From NCBI GenBank assembly GCA_910577075.1, contig CAJTKV010000014.1:1-6091 (forward strand): a stretch of 6,091 nucleotides of DNA, given 5' to 3'. Both the position numbers and the translations under genes were made by a program. This DNA is from an uncultured Bacilli bacterium (GTDB lineage Bacteria > Bacillota_I > Bacilli_A > RF39 > UBA660). The notes beneath the pieces were generated by a model. It was given only the letters and a program-made list of their open reading frames with translations. It did no database searches and was not told the DNA's origin. Every line of letters begins with the position of its first letter. The first letter of the stretch is position 1. This document shows positions 5,715-6,091 of the stretch, piece by piece.

Positions 5715-6091
5715 TTAGCTAATATTTGTAATTTTCATCGTGTATACCTGATTTTCATTTTCCACAGTAATTACATCACCGACCTTTTTATTTAACAAAG
5801 AAGATCCAATAAGTGATTTGCTGCTGATTTTATTTTTATTGACATCCGTCTCATATGAACTTACGATTGTATACTCTTCTTCTTCATCGTCTATTAAGAC
5901 TTTAACACAAGAACCTAACCCTACTTCAGAAGTCGACATATTTTTAATAACCTTGGCATGATCTATAACATATTCTAAATCAGCAATGCGTCCCTCAACG
6001 ATTGCTTGCGTATGAATAACGGCATCATATTCTGAATTTTCTCTTAAATCACCTAACTCCGCAGCACAAGTCCTAATGGAAACTATAACGT
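5715..6091 (-). CDS. greA: GreA/GreB-family transcription elongation factor, C-terminal 124 residues (5' end outside window)
   Basis: Gre factors enter the secondary channel of RNA polymerase and stimulate cleavage of backtracked RNA. The frame is open from the right edge to TAA at 5715; roughly 30-35 N-terminal residues are missing compared with a normal protein near 157. Visible are the coiled-coil tip ELGDLRENSEYDAV with the two acidic residues that match E. coli Asp41 and Glu44, the coiled-coil return QAIVEGRIADLE, and the FKBP-like C-terminal domain (VGLGSCVKVL, then EYTIVSS, NKISSKSLIG and KKVGD). It is divergent: Ala and Ile occupy the positions of the basic residues near the tip (Arg37 and Arg52 in E. 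coli), and the usual Pro after Ser in 'SPIG' is Leu. It may be a second, specialised Gre paralogue; hence the symbol is provisional. The Met codon at 5939 is internal. It is not clear whether greA is cotranscribed with rsmC. Confidence 0.88.
   Translation of the reverse strand, partial: VIVSIRTCAAELGDLRENSEYDAVIHTQAIVEGRIADLEYVIDHAKVIKNMSTSEVGLGSCVKVLIDDEEEEYTIVSSYETDVNKNKISSKSLIGSSLLNKKVGDVITVENENQVYTMKITNIS

Noticed and set aside
5715..5939. Stand-alone 74-residue protein starting at Met 5939
   Set aside because: The frame is open upstream to the window edge and encodes the GreA coiled coil; no ribosome site before 5939.
1..6091. Novel multi-gene system, mobile element, CRISPR array or recoding of TGA
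   Set aside because: All genes belong to known housekeeping families, no repeats or transposase traces were seen, and conserved Trp positions use TGG with TAA stops.

Overview
The window is an AT-rich, housekeeping stretch of a bacterial chromosome with every gene on the minus strand. In transcription order (right to left) it holds the 3' part of a greA-family elongation factor gene, a complete rsmC/ybxB-type rRNA methyltransferase gene, a complete rpoB (RNA polymerase beta) and the first third of rpoC (beta'). The rsmC-rpoB-rpoC order, the low-GC Gram-positive character of the proteins (they read most easily against Bacillus-type sequences, which I compared from memory) and all-TAA stops point to a low-GC member of the Bacillota/Mycoplasmatota side. 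Conserved tryptophans in RpoB are encoded by TGG and no in-frame TGA is needed, so there is no sign of the Mycoplasma/Spiroplasma code. An Erysipelotrichia-like or similar Bacilli lineage is a reasonable guess, but the sequence alone does not prove it.

Layout. 6091-5715: greA-like gene, 5' end outside the window. 5714-5638: short intergenic region with a strong-looking extended -10 promoter and an inverted repeat overlapping its -35. 5637-5035: rsmC. 5049-5020: a second promoter with a perfect TTGACA -35 that lies inside the last codons of rsmC and should drive rpoBC. 5034-4946: rpoB leader with a stem-loop and a Shine-Dalgarno site. 4945-1328: rpoB. 1328-1: rpoC, overlapping the rpoB stop by one base (TAATG) and running off the left edge just before the catalytic NADFDGD loop. 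There is no gene-free stretch over 300 bases.

The genes fit together as transcription and ribosome machinery: RpoB and RpoC form the catalytic core of RNA polymerase, GreA-type factors rescue backtracked polymerase, and RsmC methylates 16S rRNA. I see no mobile element, CRISPR array, RNA gene, defence system or other unknown multi-gene system. The points worth a second look are inside familiar genes: (1) the rifampicin pocket of RpoB carries Lys and Asp where Gln513 and His526 (E. coli numbering) are usual, both known resistance positions; (2) RpoB appears to lack the normally conserved 'VGRYKxNKKL' segment of the beta lobe; (3) RpoB ends in a 51-residue acidic tail with no basic residue; (4) the GreA-family protein keeps the acidic tip but lacks the two basic residues that usually flank it; (5) the rpoB leader can form a hairpin whose 5' arm could alternatively pair with the Shine-Dalgarno site.
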